A DNA stretch of 22,234 nucleotides from a virus. The notes under the pieces are model-generated. The model saw nothing but the letters and a program-made list of their open reading frames with translations, was not told the DNA's origin and did not search any database. Where the stretch lies: IMG/VR virus record IMGVR_UViG_3300031658_000150, positions 1 through 22,234 of that record; one strand, given 5' to 3'. Of this stretch, positions 7,204 to 15,210 are shown piece after piece (position 1 is the first letter of the stretch; each line of letters begins with the position of its first letter). The position numbers were made by a program, and so were the translations under genes.

Positions 7204-7692
7204 TTAGTATGAACTGTAGGTTGTTTGAACGTTGGGCTCTCTTATCTCTTCTGACCAAGGGTTAATCATTATAGAGACTCTAGAGCCTGTCCATTGCTCG
7301 ACTTTATGAGCTATTTTTTTATCAAAAATTACTAATCTATTTGTTTCCGGAACGATAGGAGCAGCTTTAGAAGGGAAAATAAGCCTGCCTCCCTCTAAGT
7401 CTTTAACGTCTAAGTAGTATATAATAGAACATATAGGTGTTCGTATTTCTCCATATTTTTCATAAGCTATTTCATCTTTATCTATATGGTAGACACTTCT
7501 TTTAAAGTTTTTTGCGTGACACCACATTTCGTAGCCTACATAATTTAATAAGTCATAGTACTGTGACGCTATCTCTAGCAAAGACTCGGCTAACTTAGAG
7601 TTTTGTTGTTGCTCTTCTTTTGCAAAGTATAGTACTTTTTCGTGCAAAGCAACCACTGGAATAGTAGAAAATACATTATCTAGAACTATCAT
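7204..7692 (-). CDS. 2-oxoglutarate/Fe(II)-dependent dioxygenase (prolyl 4-hydroxylase-like)
   Basis: The 162-residue protein fits the double-stranded beta-helix dioxygenase fold, which hydroxylates substrates using 2-oxoglutarate, O2 and Fe(II). The iron-binding triad is visible as H69-x-D71 (VYHIDKDE) and H129 (KKIAHKVEQW). R138 (GSRVSIMINPW) is the likely 2-oxoglutarate-binding arginine. Between them, SIIYYLDVKDLEGGRLIFP matches the YLN-EGGEL-FP pattern of P4H-like enzymes. The start is separated from the upstream GNAT stop by one base (TAAGATG), suggesting coupling. Such genes are frequent in marine phages and often have unknown targets. Here it lies just after a tip protein with a collagen-like Gly-X-Pro stretch, a possible substrate, but this is inference. 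Confidence 0.85.
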   Translation of the reverse strand: MIVLDNVFSTIPVVALHEKVLYFAKEEQQQNSKLAESLLEIASQYYDLLNYVGYEMWCHAKNFKRSVYHIDKDEIAYEKYGEIRTPICSIIYYLDVKDLEGGRLIFPSKAAPIVPETNRLVIFDKKIAHKVEQWTGSRVSIMINPWSEEIREPNVQTTYSSY

Positions 7693-7693
7693 C

Positions 7694-8440
7694 TTATATT
7701 ATTAGTCCATCAGTAAAGCTACTCTCTGCGGATGCTATTGAGGATACTTCCGGAATAGCCCACTTGGGGTCGTTTATAGGTACGTTTGTTAGTTGTAAGT
7801 CTGAGTATACATAATCAGAAGTAGTATACCTAGGATCTACTCCATAAGTAGAAGAGAGACTGATATCATATATTGTGTCACTAATAATACTATTATACCT
7901 ACTAGATACGGAGAATTCTGTGTCTGTGGAGTCTGCATTTCTCTTTGTTACGAGAGCCCTTAGTGCAGGCGCACTGTGTCTTATTGTATACTTTATATCC
8001 AATATCTCCCCAGAAACTCTAGCACCAAACACTGCGAGCATACCTAACAGATGTTTCATCCTACCCTGACCTCTATATGCAGGATCCACACAAAGACTAA
8101 GATTTCTTACATCAAGAGCATTGTTTGTTGCATCGGGACGAGTGCTGTAATCTGCTGCAATTACTGCTGCAATATTATTATTGAGCTCTACTATCTGGAA
8201 GCTATATCCTCCCTCTCCAGGACTATTAGGCAGAAATGAACAAATAGCTCTCATAAACTTTTTGGCAAACAGGTCACTTATATTTTGAGCAGTGACACCT
8301 GGTTTATAAATTGGATAATCCCAATCAAGTGCTTCCCACCAAGTTCGGTCGGAGGCTCTAACTTTTCTAAAGGTATATATATCTCCTGTAGACTGTATTG
8401 TAAGAGTCATGTTATAGTCTTGTACGTGTGTAGGTACCAT
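7694..8440 (-). CDS. GNAT-family N-acetyltransferase-like protein (248 aa)
   Basis: Residues about 112-135 (LSLCVDPAYRGQGRMKHLLG) carry the acetyl-CoA pyrophosphate-binding motif A, with the R123-G-Q-G126 loop after the beta4-type strand V-D-P. Before it, AAVIAADYSTRP and a central beta-sheet pattern fit a GNAT core. The usual R-G-Q-G-x-G/A ends in Met128 instead of Gly/Ala, a mild deviation. The last 80 residues (SRYNSIISDTIYDISL onward) are an extra tail not typical of the minimal fold. AAAGGA lies seven bases before the ATG, supporting the start at 8440. It sits between the tip protein and the dioxygenase. The target, whether a tail protein or a host protein, is unknown. Confidence 0.75.
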   Translation of the reverse strand: MVPTHVQDYNMTLTIQSTGDIYTFRKVRASDRTWWEALDWDYPIYKPGVTAQNISDLFAKKFMRAICSFLPNSPGEGGYSFQIVELNNNIAAVIAADYSTRPDATNNALDVRNLSLCVDPAYRGQGRMKHLLGMLAVFGARVSGEILDIKYTIRHSAPALRALVTKRNADSTDTEFSVSSRYNSIISDTIYDISLSSTYGVDPRYTTSDYVYSDLQLTNVPINDPKWAIPEVSSIASAESSFTDGLII

Positions 8441-8451
8441 CTTTTTTCCTT

Positions 8452-11400
8452 TTATCCTTTATTATGAACGCATAGAAAATCTGCGAAGTAAGTGTGATCT
8501 CCATCCAGATATAGGTTATATACTGGAAAGTCATTCGGTCTTGAGGGTCGTGAGTCTATAGAAGTTAGCACAATAGTATCGGAATCATTAAAACCTATGA
8601 TAGTGTCTCCTACCTGTAGTTCTCCGACAATTAGTTTGTAGTGTTCTTCCCCGTCTACCTCTAAGGCTGCTTCCTTGCTTATACACTTCCAACCTTCTGT
8701 GGTAAGAAAGGCATGATTATGTGTAGTAAAACAACCCAATCCATTAAAACCGTAGATACGCTCAAAATGTCTGTCGGTAGGGTGATTTTTTAATACTTGA
8801 TTGGTTTCTGACTTTCCTAACACTAAGTCTCCTTCGTTTATCTCAGAGATAGCTTGAACAGTACCATCTTCCATACAAACTAAAGTTGATGCTATAAAAC
8901 AGGCGCTAGCTATATTTACTTCTACATAGGACCATTTTATTATTACACTTCCAGGTGCTGTATCATGTGTTACAGTGCATGAAACGCCGTCAGTATTGTT
9001 GTTATATATAGTTTTACTAAAGCTATTTGTAGAATCGGTGTGCTCAGAGACACTTACAGTTTGATTAGTAGTATTAGCTGTCCCCCTGAAATGAGCCTGC
9101 TCGTTAGTAGTGCCATTAGTTGCGTATACTATAATATCTATAGTATTAGCAGGATTCGAATTTATTTGTGTAACAGGAGCAGAAGGAGTATCCCCTCGAC
9201 CACTTTCACTGAAGATTACATGCAGTTGATCCGCTCTTATAGTCCAAGGAGAAGTGCCTGCAGCCCCTGTATTGCCTGCAGCCCCTGGATTGCCTCTAGG
9301 CCCTGGGTTTCCATCAGTTCTCTGTGAATATATTACGGGAGCTGTCCATGTGGTTGTTTGAGGAGCCGAACCATTACTTGTAAATATTCTAGATACTAAG
9401 TATACTTTATCATTATTAGAGCCTACAGCAGGCACAGCATAACCCCATCCTGCTTCTACGCCACTTATAGGGTTTGTGAAACTACCAAAAGTATTAGAAG
9501 TAATGGTTGAATCATTTAATTTATATAAGTTAACCTGTCTTGTTCCTACACCTGATATAGTAGTACCATCTACTCTACGTGCATAAACTGCCGCAGCAGG
9601 CCATGCGTCTGTTTGAGGAACCGAACCATCACTAGTAAATATCCTACTCATAGCGTATACTACATCACCATTTGCAGTCATACCTGGGACTGAATAACTC
9701 CATGATGTGTTATTGTCTAGTGGATCTGCGAAAGTTCCACTACTATCATTCCGTGAAGCGCTATTTAATCTATAAAGTGTTGGGTATCTTGAATTTATTG
9801 CATTAGTTCCATCTGTTTTTCTGGCGTATATAGTAGGAGTAGACCATGTAATAGATACGTTAGTGTCCGTAACAGCAGACTGTAATAGAACATTACACGC
9901 ATATATTGTGTCTCCATTATTAGTTATACTAGGAGGGGCTAGATTCCAGCTGGCATTGTTAATTGTTAAAGTACCATTAGTTGAATTAAATTTAGATTGG
10001 CCATTAGAAGGTTTTGCAGGGGAGCTTCCATTGCTGGCTACAACATCTGAATAAACTTTTAATTCTGCTACCACACTACCTTCTACTTGGAATACAGCTC
10101 CCCATACATATGCAAGTGCTCCGACTGCTGCAAACCCTTTTGATGCCCATAAAGTAGTCGTGCCTGCAGGAGGACTATCATACCATTGAACATTGCTATA
10201 AGGTACATTGAGGCCATTAGCCGTTGGAGTGTTCGGCGCAGTGGCCGACCTATGAAATACCCAGTTAGTGCTAGCGCCATTATTACCATTAGTGCCCGAA
10301 GCACTTGTAACAACAGCATCAGAAAATTCACTGGCAAGAATACTATCGCTACCTGTATTAGAACTAGCCGTGGCTTGAATTATCCATAGAAAAGATCCTT
10401 GGGGTACTGTAGGAACTGTACGAGTCCAACTATTAAGATTACCACCTGCTGTTGCACTTTCTGTTACTAGACCAGAAGCAAAATTATATACAAGGGTACC
10501 TGTAGGATCATTGGGAGCAGCAGAGTCGCTCGAAGAAACTCTATATAAACCTACTAGTGCATTGGCGTTACCGGCTGCACCTGTTATACTTTGTCCATTT
10601 TCTCCTACTCCGCTATGCACTACAGCAGCAGAAAATTCACTGGTAGGAATACTATCGGTAGCAGCACTAGAACTGGCTGTAGCTTGTCTGACCCATGCAT
10701 ACTCTCCGTTAGATAAAGAGGGAACTATAGTAGTCCAACTATTAAGAGTACCACCTGTTACTGCACCAGTAGCAAAAGTATATGTAAAGGTGCCCGAGAA
10801 TTCAGCGGGAGCAACAGAGTCGCTCGTATTTTTACGGTATAAAGATAAGGTAGCACCGTTCGCCCCTGGACCTCCATCAATAACGGCAGCAGAAACACCC
10901 GCCAATCCGCTTACGCTTACGTCGATAGTATTGCTACCTGTGGTAGCACCAACTAAAGGAGAATTATTACGTCTAGAAGATTCAATAGATGCTAACTGAG
11001 ACCTTACTATAGCTACATGCCTTACCCAATAGTATCTAGTAGTTGCAGTAGTGTTACCTTGAACGGCCTGCCATTCCTGAGCAGTGGTCTCTCCTATTAG
11101 TTCTGCCGAGCTGAAAGGACTAGCACTAGTATGTCTCCATACCTCCGTAATATGATGTTGAGGATCAAACTGCGAGGAATTTGTCCAAGTTAATTCAACA
11201 TTACCCTTTTTTGTATTTGACGTAAAATTAGTAAGAGCTGCTTGGTCATTTTTATTTTGAATAGAGCCTGTTTCTATTTCACTACCTACAGTCGGTTTAG
11301 AGACATTTTTTATTAAATAAGCTGAATTATTGTGTTCATCTGCCGTAATACTAACTAAACAATCTGACTGAGTTATATGACTTGAGATTCTAAACTCTTT

Positions 11401-14400
11401 ATTAACCCAACCAAATCTAGGGTAGTTCAGCTGAATAATACTACCTGGTAGCAGCAATAGACCTTTCGGCATCATCTTAAAGGATACCGATAGCCCGTAA
11501 CGAGACTCGTCAAGCATTTGATTAATGTTATATCGAGCATTAAAGTAGTTCGTAACGCCTGGCATTCCGAAAGTACCCTTCTTAGGTATAAATTTATCCT
11601 CATTCAAGTAAGTAGAGTTAAAGAAGGATACAGATCTAGACTCAAACTTAGTAGCAGGGTCTTTAATGCTAGTACTGATAGAGTTATAAGACTTTTTTAT
11701 GCCTGCGTCCTTTAAAGAGATATCTCCTATAATATCGTCTTCATATATTCTTTCCCCAACAACGAAAATATCAGGCGATTGTCCTTTTATATCTAGCTGG
11801 TACTTGCCATTGCTATATCTTAGAATACCATTAAACTGTTTGAGCATATTATTGATATTATCAAATATAGGAGAAGACGTTGTTACTATTTGATTCATCT
11901 GATGTCGCGTAACATTACGCTGCTCATGTTTATCCCAGCCTAAATATTTCCAGTACTTTACGTCGTCGCTATCATATAAAGCGTAACCAGAGCCTTCGAA
12001 TCTACCTTTTGCCCCTACAGTAGCCTTCCAGGATTTTACCAAAGGATTATAATGTGAGGTAGGTGCTACAAGATCAAGAGCTAAGTTAGTAGGACCTGTT
12101 CCTGAAACCTTACCTAAAGAGAACGAAGTTATTCTATTACCAGCAACAATAGTGTATACTCCGCTAGAAGTAGTTTTGTACAGGCGACCGTTTAAGGGAT
12201 TCCACACTAACTCATGAGCTCTCCGCGTCTTCCAGTTATTATCTCTATGACCCAGTTTACCGATAACGTTACTAAAAACTACTTCTTTATATGCAGTATT
12301 ACCTGCAGAACCCGCAGATACTGAGGTAATCGACTGTATAGTACCTCTAAAATGCACTACGCCACTAGGAGCATACTGATATACTGCCCCAACGGCTGCA
12401 TTGCTTATTTGACTAGATAGCACAGCTACAGATACAGTCGAACGGGTATCACAAAGACGTGCAGACTGTAAAAAGCTTTGTAGGTCAATATCTTCCTCTA
12501 AATCTAATCCTCTTCCGTAAAGGGGGCTAGTTAAGTAGTCTAACAGCTGTAACGCAGGGTTTGTAGACACTCGTACGTCTGTCTTAAAGTCGCTTATAAA
12601 GTACTTAGAGCCTGCGGTAGGAAGATAGGCGGGGTCCCAAGGAGCATTAACTACAGCTACATTACCGGAATTTTTGTATTCTATAATGTCTCTTTCTTGT
12701 ATATTAGGAACTCCAGCAGAGTCAAAATGCTTAAGAACTATCTTATAACCTTTATAAAAGTCATCTGCTGCTGAGTCTCCCGAGGCAAGCACTATACCAT
12801 TTTTCATGTGAACTTCTGTAATAGTACTGTTTAGTGAAGTAACAGCGGTTCCTACACCGACTCCTGTAAACGTATTATTTGCAAAAGAAACATTATTAAA
12901 AGTACTTGCCCGCAACCCTAAACGGGCAGAGCTTGAAAATGATATATTTCCAGCTCCACCCTCTCCTCCAATACCCGCTGCGTAAGCAGACGAAAAAGGA
13001 GTTGATGCAGCAACTACTACATCAACACCTGATCCTGTAGAACTTGAACTGCTGCTACTAATCGTTGTTTTACACTCATCAACTACTGTACCTTCTACCT
13101 GCCCTGTAGTAGTCTCAGGCGACATATACCACCTAGAATTATTCGAAGATTTCATATAGTGAGCTTCTGTTATGTCAGCATTATGGTCTGTTCTAAAGCG
13201 TGTTTGACTGACTCCTTCAGGGTCAATAAGAATCCATTTATCTATAATAGTAACGCCCGAAGCTATAGTAGCGTTATTAGACGTCTTTATTAAAGTAACA
13301 GTATCACCTAGTTTAAACTGTGAGGGAGCTGCCGAGGTTGCATTAGTTTGATTATAGCTTCTATCATAGTTGTAACATTTTACACCTTTACCTCTTACTA
13401 CAAAGTCTAGTTCCGGTACGCTTGTCTCTCCTACACCTATAGTAAACTCCCCTACAACATAAGCAGTATCTAGCAACCTGTGCTGCGCACCCCAATAAGG
13501 GTCTGTATCAGTATAGTAACTATTTTGTATTTTAAAACCGTTTGCATTTGCTTTAGCTACCATACGAGGGTTAGCTTGCTGATCTGGCTTACCTACATGT
13601 ATTTGAAAGTTAGCTGTTAGGGGAGAAGTAATCGTATGAGTTTGTTCATGAAGCATTCCTGTATCTGCATCAACAGCAGTAGCATTAGTCTGAATACTTG
13701 TTTGATAGTACTCGCTCTGCTGATATGCCTCTACGGCCGCGTCAAAGTCCGCACCAAATGCACCCCAAAGTTCATAACTACCGCCCATAATTGTTATAGT
13801 AGAACTTGTTAGATGGTGCCCTCTAAAAGTATCTCCTCTATCCATTCGACCTCTACAAACAAGATCTACGGCGGGGCTTGCGGTGGATCTTGCATCAAAG
13901 TCAGCTTGATCTACACAAATACTACTATTGCCATCAATATATATATCGAACAAGCCAGAGATAGGTCCTTCACAAATTGCGTACACTACAGTAAGTTTTG
14001 AAGCATCAGCTTGATCAGTATCTACAAATATAGGTATAGCGTCTGTTTTCTGTACTCCATAAATAACAGGTAAGTACTTAGGAGACAAATTAAAAGATAA
14101 ATCTACACGTTTTTGAACTGTAGTTTCAACCTCTTTTAGTCTTTTACCTCCAGGCCATCCACCATTAATATCTACTTGTTTGTAGCTTATTTCCACATCA
14201 TTGTACAATGCCATAACATTTAAAGCTTGGTTCGCATGAGCAAAGCCTAGGTCGCCTGCATACTCAGGTCTTAAAGTATTATTTGCGTCAGAGTTGCCAG
14301 CGCCATCTAAAGATCTATGGCTTTCATCAATTGTTAATCTTCCTGCTACTCTTTGAAAGTCCCCCCAATGGCTTGATAAGCCCCAAGTTACTGTAGAGCT

Positions 14401-15210
14401 TTTATCAGGTGATTCTTTTATTTGACCGTTTGAGATTATACCTTTGAAAAGTAGATAAGGGTCTCCTATAATTGCATTCGTATCAGAGTCTAAGTGCGCC
14501 TTATATATAAACACTTCTCTATTAAGGTAAGTCTTATAGGCTGTAGTATCTTTATTTATAACTAAAGCATTTATCTCTTCGGCTGCTAGAGAGATTTTGT
14601 ACGACCCCATAGCGGTTCCTGTAGTTATAGAAGCTGTTTGAGCCAGTGTATAAGTAATATGATTACCATTAGACTTAAAGGTATCTATAGTTACATATAT
14701 ACCTCCTCCGGTGTTTATATTGCCATTACTAGTAGTGATATGTATTTTATCGCCTTCTCTAAAGCCCTCTTCTCTTAGATCAATACCTACAGCAGCATGT
14801 ATTTCGGTAGCACTAAGCCACAAATCTAAGGAGGTAGCGGAGGCTCCAAGACCTGAAGCATCTAACGACAGGGACATATTTGTAGACTTTGCCTCAGTAG
14901 TTTCAGTTACAGAACCTACTTTAGAAACTTTATTAGCGTGGTAGTTTTGAGTGCCATTAGCTGTACCTCCAGCATCAATAGATAAGTCATCCCATTCAAC
15001 ATCAAAAGCACTGTCTGTTATATAAGAATATGTATTAGCCTTTCTAGAGGTTTTTCCTTTTATGGAGACTGTTGTAGGTCTTTCAAACTTTACAAGATGA
15101 GCGTAATTAAACGTAACATTCTCAAGTAAAGAGTCTGATAAAGGAGTGGGCGTTGTTGTGTCGCTGCTGTCTAGATTTCTTAGCCTTCTGTCTATGTCAC
15201 GAATTGTCAT
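8452..15210 (-). CDS. J-like tail tip / host specificity protein with C-terminal Hint domain (2252 aa)
   Basis: This is the central tip protein, which in lambda-type tails forms the hub and contacts the receptor. Residues 1-360 are a beta-rich region with WGLSSHWGDFQRVAGRL and DESHR (about 276-300). J-like signatures follow: PVIYG and AICEGPISGLFDIYIDG (about 378-425), PALQLLDYLTSPLYGRGLDL (about 885-905) with IDLQSFLQSARLCD, and LLPGSIIQLNYPRFGWVNKEF (about 1250). A fibronectin III-like domain lies near 1325-1420. Next come two related blocks (about 1445-1635), a three-unit repeat (about 1715-1966), a collagen-like stretch (1967-1985), a beta-domain (about 1988-2103) and a Hint domain (2104-2250). 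At 2252 residues it is about twice lambda J. Its ATG overlaps the upstream stop (TAATG), and GAGGAGG is nearby. Confidence 0.85.
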   Translation of the reverse strand: MTIRDIDRRLRNLDSSDTTTPTPLSDSLLENVTFNYAHLVKFERPTTVSIKGKTSRKANTYSYITDSAFDVEWDDLSIDAGGTANGTQNYHANKVSKVGSVTETTEAKSTNMSLSLDASGLGASATSLDLWLSATEIHAAVGIDLREEGFREGDKIHITTSNGNINTGGGIYVTIDTFKSNGNHITYTLAQTASITTGTAMGSYKISLAAEEINALVINKDTTAYKTYLNREVFIYKAHLDSDTNAIIGDPYLLFKGIISNGQIKESPDKSSTVTWGLSSHWGDFQRVAGRLTIDESHRSLDGAGNSDANNTLRPEYAGDLGFAHANQALNVMALYNDVEISYKQVDINGGWPGGKRLKEVETTVQKRVDLSFNLSPKYLPVIYGVQKTDAIPIFVDTDQADASKLTVVYAICEGPISGLFDIYIDGNSSICVDQADFDARSTASPAVDLVCRGRMDRGDTFRGHHLTSSTITIMGGSYELWGAFGADFDAAVEAYQQSEYYQTSIQTNATAVDADTGMLHEQTHTITSPLTANFQIHVGKPDQQANPRMVAKANANGFKIQNSYYTDTDPYWGAQHRLLDTAYVVGEFTIGVGETSVPELDFVVRGKGVKCYNYDRSYNQTNATSAAPSQFKLGDTVTLIKTSNNATIASGVTIIDKWILIDPEGVSQTRFRTDHNADITEAHYMKSSNNSRWYMSPETTTGQVEGTVVDECKTTISSSSSSSTGSGVDVVVAASTPFSSAYAAGIGGEGGAGNISFSSSARLGLRASTFNNVSFANNTFTGVGVGTAVTSLNSTITEVHMKNGIVLASGDSAADDFYKGYKIVLKHFDSAGVPNIQERDIIEYKNSGNVAVVNAPWDPAYLPTAGSKYFISDFKTDVRVSTNPALQLLDYLTSPLYGRGLDLEEDIDLQSFLQSARLCDTRSTVSVAVLSSQISNAAVGAVYQYAPSGVVHFRGTIQSITSVSAGSAGNTAYKEVVFSNVIGKLGHRDNNWKTRRAHELVWNPLNGRLYKTTSSGVYTIVAGNRITSFSLGKVSGTGPTNLALDLVAPTSHYNPLVKSWKATVGAKGRFEGSGYALYDSDDVKYWKYLGWDKHEQRNVTRHQMNQIVTTSSPIFDNINNMLKQFNGILRYSNGKYQLDIKGQSPDIFVVGERIYEDDIIGDISLKDAGIKKSYNSISTSIKDPATKFESRSVSFFNSTYLNEDKFIPKKGTFGMPGVTNYFNARYNINQMLDESRYGLSVSFKMMPKGLLLLPGSIIQLNYPRFGWVNKEFRISSHITQSDCLVSITADEHNNSAYLIKNVSKPTVGSEIETGSIQNKNDQAALTNFTSNTKKGNVELTWTNSSQFDPQHHITEVWRHTSASPFSSAELIGETTAQEWQAVQGNTTATTRYYWVRHVAIVRSQLASIESSRRNNSPLVGATTGSNTIDVSVSGLAGVSAAVIDGGPGANGATLSLYRKNTSDSVAPAEFSGTFTYTFATGAVTGGTLNSWTTIVPSLSNGEYAWVRQATASSSAATDSIPTSEFSAAVVHSGVGENGQSITGAAGNANALVGLYRVSSSDSAAPNDPTGTLVYNFASGLVTESATAGGNLNSWTRTVPTVPQGSFLWIIQATASSNTGSDSILASEFSDAVVTSASGTNGNNGASTNWVFHRSATAPNTPTANGLNVPYSNVQWYDSPPAGTTTLWASKGFAAVGALAYVWGAVFQVEGSVVAELKVYSDVVASNGSSPAKPSNGQSKFNSTNGTLTINNASWNLAPPSITNNGDTIYACNVLLQSAVTDTNVSITWSTPTIYARKTDGTNAINSRYPTLYRLNSASRNDSSGTFADPLDNNTSWSYSVPGMTANGDVVYAMSRIFTSDGSVPQTDAWPAAAVYARRVDGTTISGVGTRQVNLYKLNDSTITSNTFGSFTNPISGVEAGWGYAVPAVGSNNDKVYLVSRIFTSNGSAPQTTTWTAPVIYSQRTDGNPGPRGNPGAAGNTGAAGTSPWTIRADQLHVIFSESGRGDTPSAPVTQINSNPANTIDIIVYATNGTTNEQAHFRGTANTTNQTVSVSEHTDSTNSFSKTIYNNNTDGVSCTVTHDTAPGSVIIKWSYVEVNIASACFIASTLVCMEDGTVQAISEINEGDLVLGKSETNQVLKNHPTDRHFERIYGFNGLGCFTTHNHAFLTTEGWKCISKEAALEVDGEEHYKLIVGELQVGDTIIGFNDSDTIVLTSIDSRPSRPNDFPVYNLYLDGDHTYFADFLCVHNKG
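8455..8901 (-). other. C-terminal Hint (hedgehog/intein) domain of the tip protein
   Basis: Residues 2104-2252 form a minimal Hint module of about 149 residues. Block A is C2104-FIASTLVCMEDG. EINEGDLVLG follows. Block B is the T2163-H-N-H2166 motif (CFTTHNHAFLTTEGW). Block F is VYNLYLDGDHTYFAD (2230-2244). The end is V-H2249-N2250-K2251-G2252 then stop. All self-cleavage residues are present, but the residue after Asn2250 is Lys rather than Cys/Ser/Thr, and only two residues follow. Normal splicing is therefore not expected. N-terminal thioester formation at Ala2103-Cys2104, cleavage, or transfer to another nucleophile is possible. There is no homing endonuclease insert. Confidence 0.85.
9249..9315 (-). 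repeat. Collagen-like Gly-X-Y stretch in the tip protein
   Basis: Residues 1966-1988 read as six consecutive Gly-X-Y triplets plus a seventh Gly (GNP, GPR, GNP, GAA, GNT, GAA, then G). Two triplets have proline in the Y position, where collagen prolines are hydroxylated. Such stretches make triple-helical linkers in phage fibres, implying that this part of the tip protein is trimeric. Confidence 0.75.
9311..10068 (-). repeat. Three tandem beta-rich protein repeats in the tip protein
   Basis: Three units of about 83 residues, roughly 9813-10068, 9563-9812 and 9311-9562, share the pattern W-xx-P, NGD-VYA, then SRIFTS-GS-PQT, W-xP-IYARR-DGT. The last two are closest, and DNA similarity is visible (for example 9613-9660 against 9350-9400). 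The first unit is more divergent. They likely form stacked domains extending toward the receptor. Boundaries are approximate. Confidence 0.7.
10310..10880 (-). repeat. Two tandem beta-rich protein repeats in the tip protein
   Basis: Two units of about 90-100 residues (roughly 10622-10880 and 10310-10620) share LYR-xx-SDS-AP, TGTLVYNFASG or SGTFTYTFATG, NSWT-xx-VP, WV-QATASS and DSI-xSEFS-AVV. Nucleotide similarity is obvious near 10320-10380 and 10628-10690. They precede the second repeat family and probably form a rod. Boundaries are approximate. Confidence 0.7.

Noticed and set aside
1-8440. Diversity-generating retroelement targeting a fibre or spike C-terminus
   Set aside because: No reverse transcriptase and no near-identical repeat differing mainly at adenines is visible in the window.
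8455-8901. Full splicing intein with homing endonuclease in the tip gene
   Set aside because: The domain is only about 149 residues, has no LAGLIDADG block, and is followed by Lys-Gly-stop, so there is no C-extein or +1 nucleophile. The THNH string is the intein block B, not an HNH nuclease.
10083-10337. Second minus-strand frame of 84 codons inside the tip gene
   Set aside because: It is wholly nested in the tip gene in another frame, without a ribosome binding site or recognisable domain.
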